Virus record (IMG/VR): IMGVR_UViG_3300006919_014344
Coordinates: 1 to 20,360 of that record
Direction: 5' to 3' (one strand)
DNA from: a virus
Length of the DNA: 20,360 bases
Below are positions 20,081 to 20,360 of the stretch, piece by piece; within the stretch, counting starts at the first letter, position 1, and every line of letters begins with the position of its first letter. The notes beneath the pieces are model-generated. The model had not been told where the DNA came from. It searched no databases and saw only the letters and a program-made list of their open reading frames with translations. A program made the position numbers and the translations under genes.

Positions 20081-20360
20081 GGGGGCGTACTGGTATCGAT
20101 TTAATATCAGACGCTAAAATAGCAAGTCAAGGATGATAGTTGGCCTTGTAAAAATCTATCTAGGTATTCAACTGCCAAAACTGAAGTTGATATGGCTCCT
20201 TCCCTAGCTGAAGCTGACGCGATTCTCGCTAAGTTCGGTTGGGCCGAAGAGGCTGCTGTAGCTGCGTAAGCTACCCGTCCTACTCTAGATGCTCGTTAAG
20301 GAGCTAGGGCGTCGATAACGAGCAAAAAAAGCTAGGAATGAGATGGTCTAGTCTAAATAA
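20081..20360 (+). ncRNA. ssrA: tmRNA (one-piece, 3' part beyond the window)
   Basis: Rescues stalled ribosomes and tags their product for proteolysis. The 5' end is GGGGGCGTACTGGTATCG, matching the acceptor stem and the conserved CUGG-UUCGA-like start of one-piece tmRNA. Pseudoknot 1 is clear: CAAGG (20128-20132) with CCTTG (20144-20148), crossed by GATAG (20135-20139) with CTATC (20156-20160). Thirteen bases later an Ala codon (20174) opens a 31-codon reading frame ending AEEAAVAA and TAA (20267-20269). A second pseudoknot follows: 20276-20282 with 20305-20311, crossed by GCTCGTT (20291-20297) with AACGAGC (20317-20323). The tRNA-like 3' end lies outside, so its length is unknown. The AVAA end is a normal ClpXP-type signal. 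A length of 31 residues is long compared with the usual 10-15. Confidence 0.88.

Noticed and set aside
20081-20360. Split (two-piece) tmRNA, suggested by the alphaproteobacterial-like tag end
   Set aside because: The order acceptor-like 5' end, pseudoknot 1, tag, pseudoknot 2 is that of one-piece tmRNA; a split gene would begin with the tag-bearing part in another order.

Overview
The window reads as part of the genome of a large, AT-rich lytic phage of the myovirus/jumbo type, probably marine. Coding is very dense, with many ATGA or otherwise overlapping stop/start junctions. Phage-style nucleotide and DNA metabolism genes (dCMP deaminase, class I ribonucleotide reductase, a dNMP kinase-like protein, a RecA/UvsX recombinase, a DnaB-like RecA-fold protein) are mixed with many nucleotide-sugar and glycosyltransferase genes. 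A tmRNA gene enters at the right edge. No virion structural gene, integrase, transposase, tRNA gene or CRISPR array is visible. The host cannot be named. Very few genes have a Shine-Dalgarno sequence, which argues for a host that initiates translation largely without it.

Layout. Positions 1-4145 are transcribed leftward. From the divergent promoter at 4146-4227 the leftward operon runs: small winged-helix-like protein, a newly noticed 25-codon membrane microORF, dCMP deaminase, multi-pass membrane protein, an unknown 168-residue protein, and a small beta-rich protein. It is followed by a 64-residue tail-anchored basic protein with its own promoter and terminator, a short UDP-glucose/GDP-mannose dehydrogenase, and a DnaB-like protein with degenerate ATPase motifs that runs off the left edge.

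Rightward from 4228 come a small winged-helix-like gene and a 420-bp gene-free stretch that looks like a free-standing structured RNA with its own promoter and terminator. Next are a GT-A glycosyltransferase, a dNMP kinase-like protein, a small protein with an acidic tail, a GT-B glycosyltransferase, an FmdB-like small protein and a glycosyltransferase-methyltransferase fusion. NrdA and NrdB follow; NrdB has valine where the radical tyrosine should be. After a short membrane/coiled-coil protein comes a sugar operon (GT-B enzyme, NAD epimerase, UDP-galactopyranose mutase, GDP-mannose dehydratase, an unknown protein, a GT2 enzyme), then RecA, then a one-piece tmRNA with an unusually long, 31-codon tag.

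Two programmes are visible. One is dNTP supply and recombination (dCMP deaminase, kinase, NrdAB, RecA, DnaB-like). The other is synthesis of activated sugars (UDP-GlcA or a relative, UDP-Galf, a GDP-mannose-derived sugar) and their transfer by at least five glycosyltransferases, perhaps to the phage's own proteins or DNA or to the host envelope. Several promoters place transcription starts within about 0-6 nt of the start codon, so leaderless or nearly leaderless mRNAs appear to be common here.
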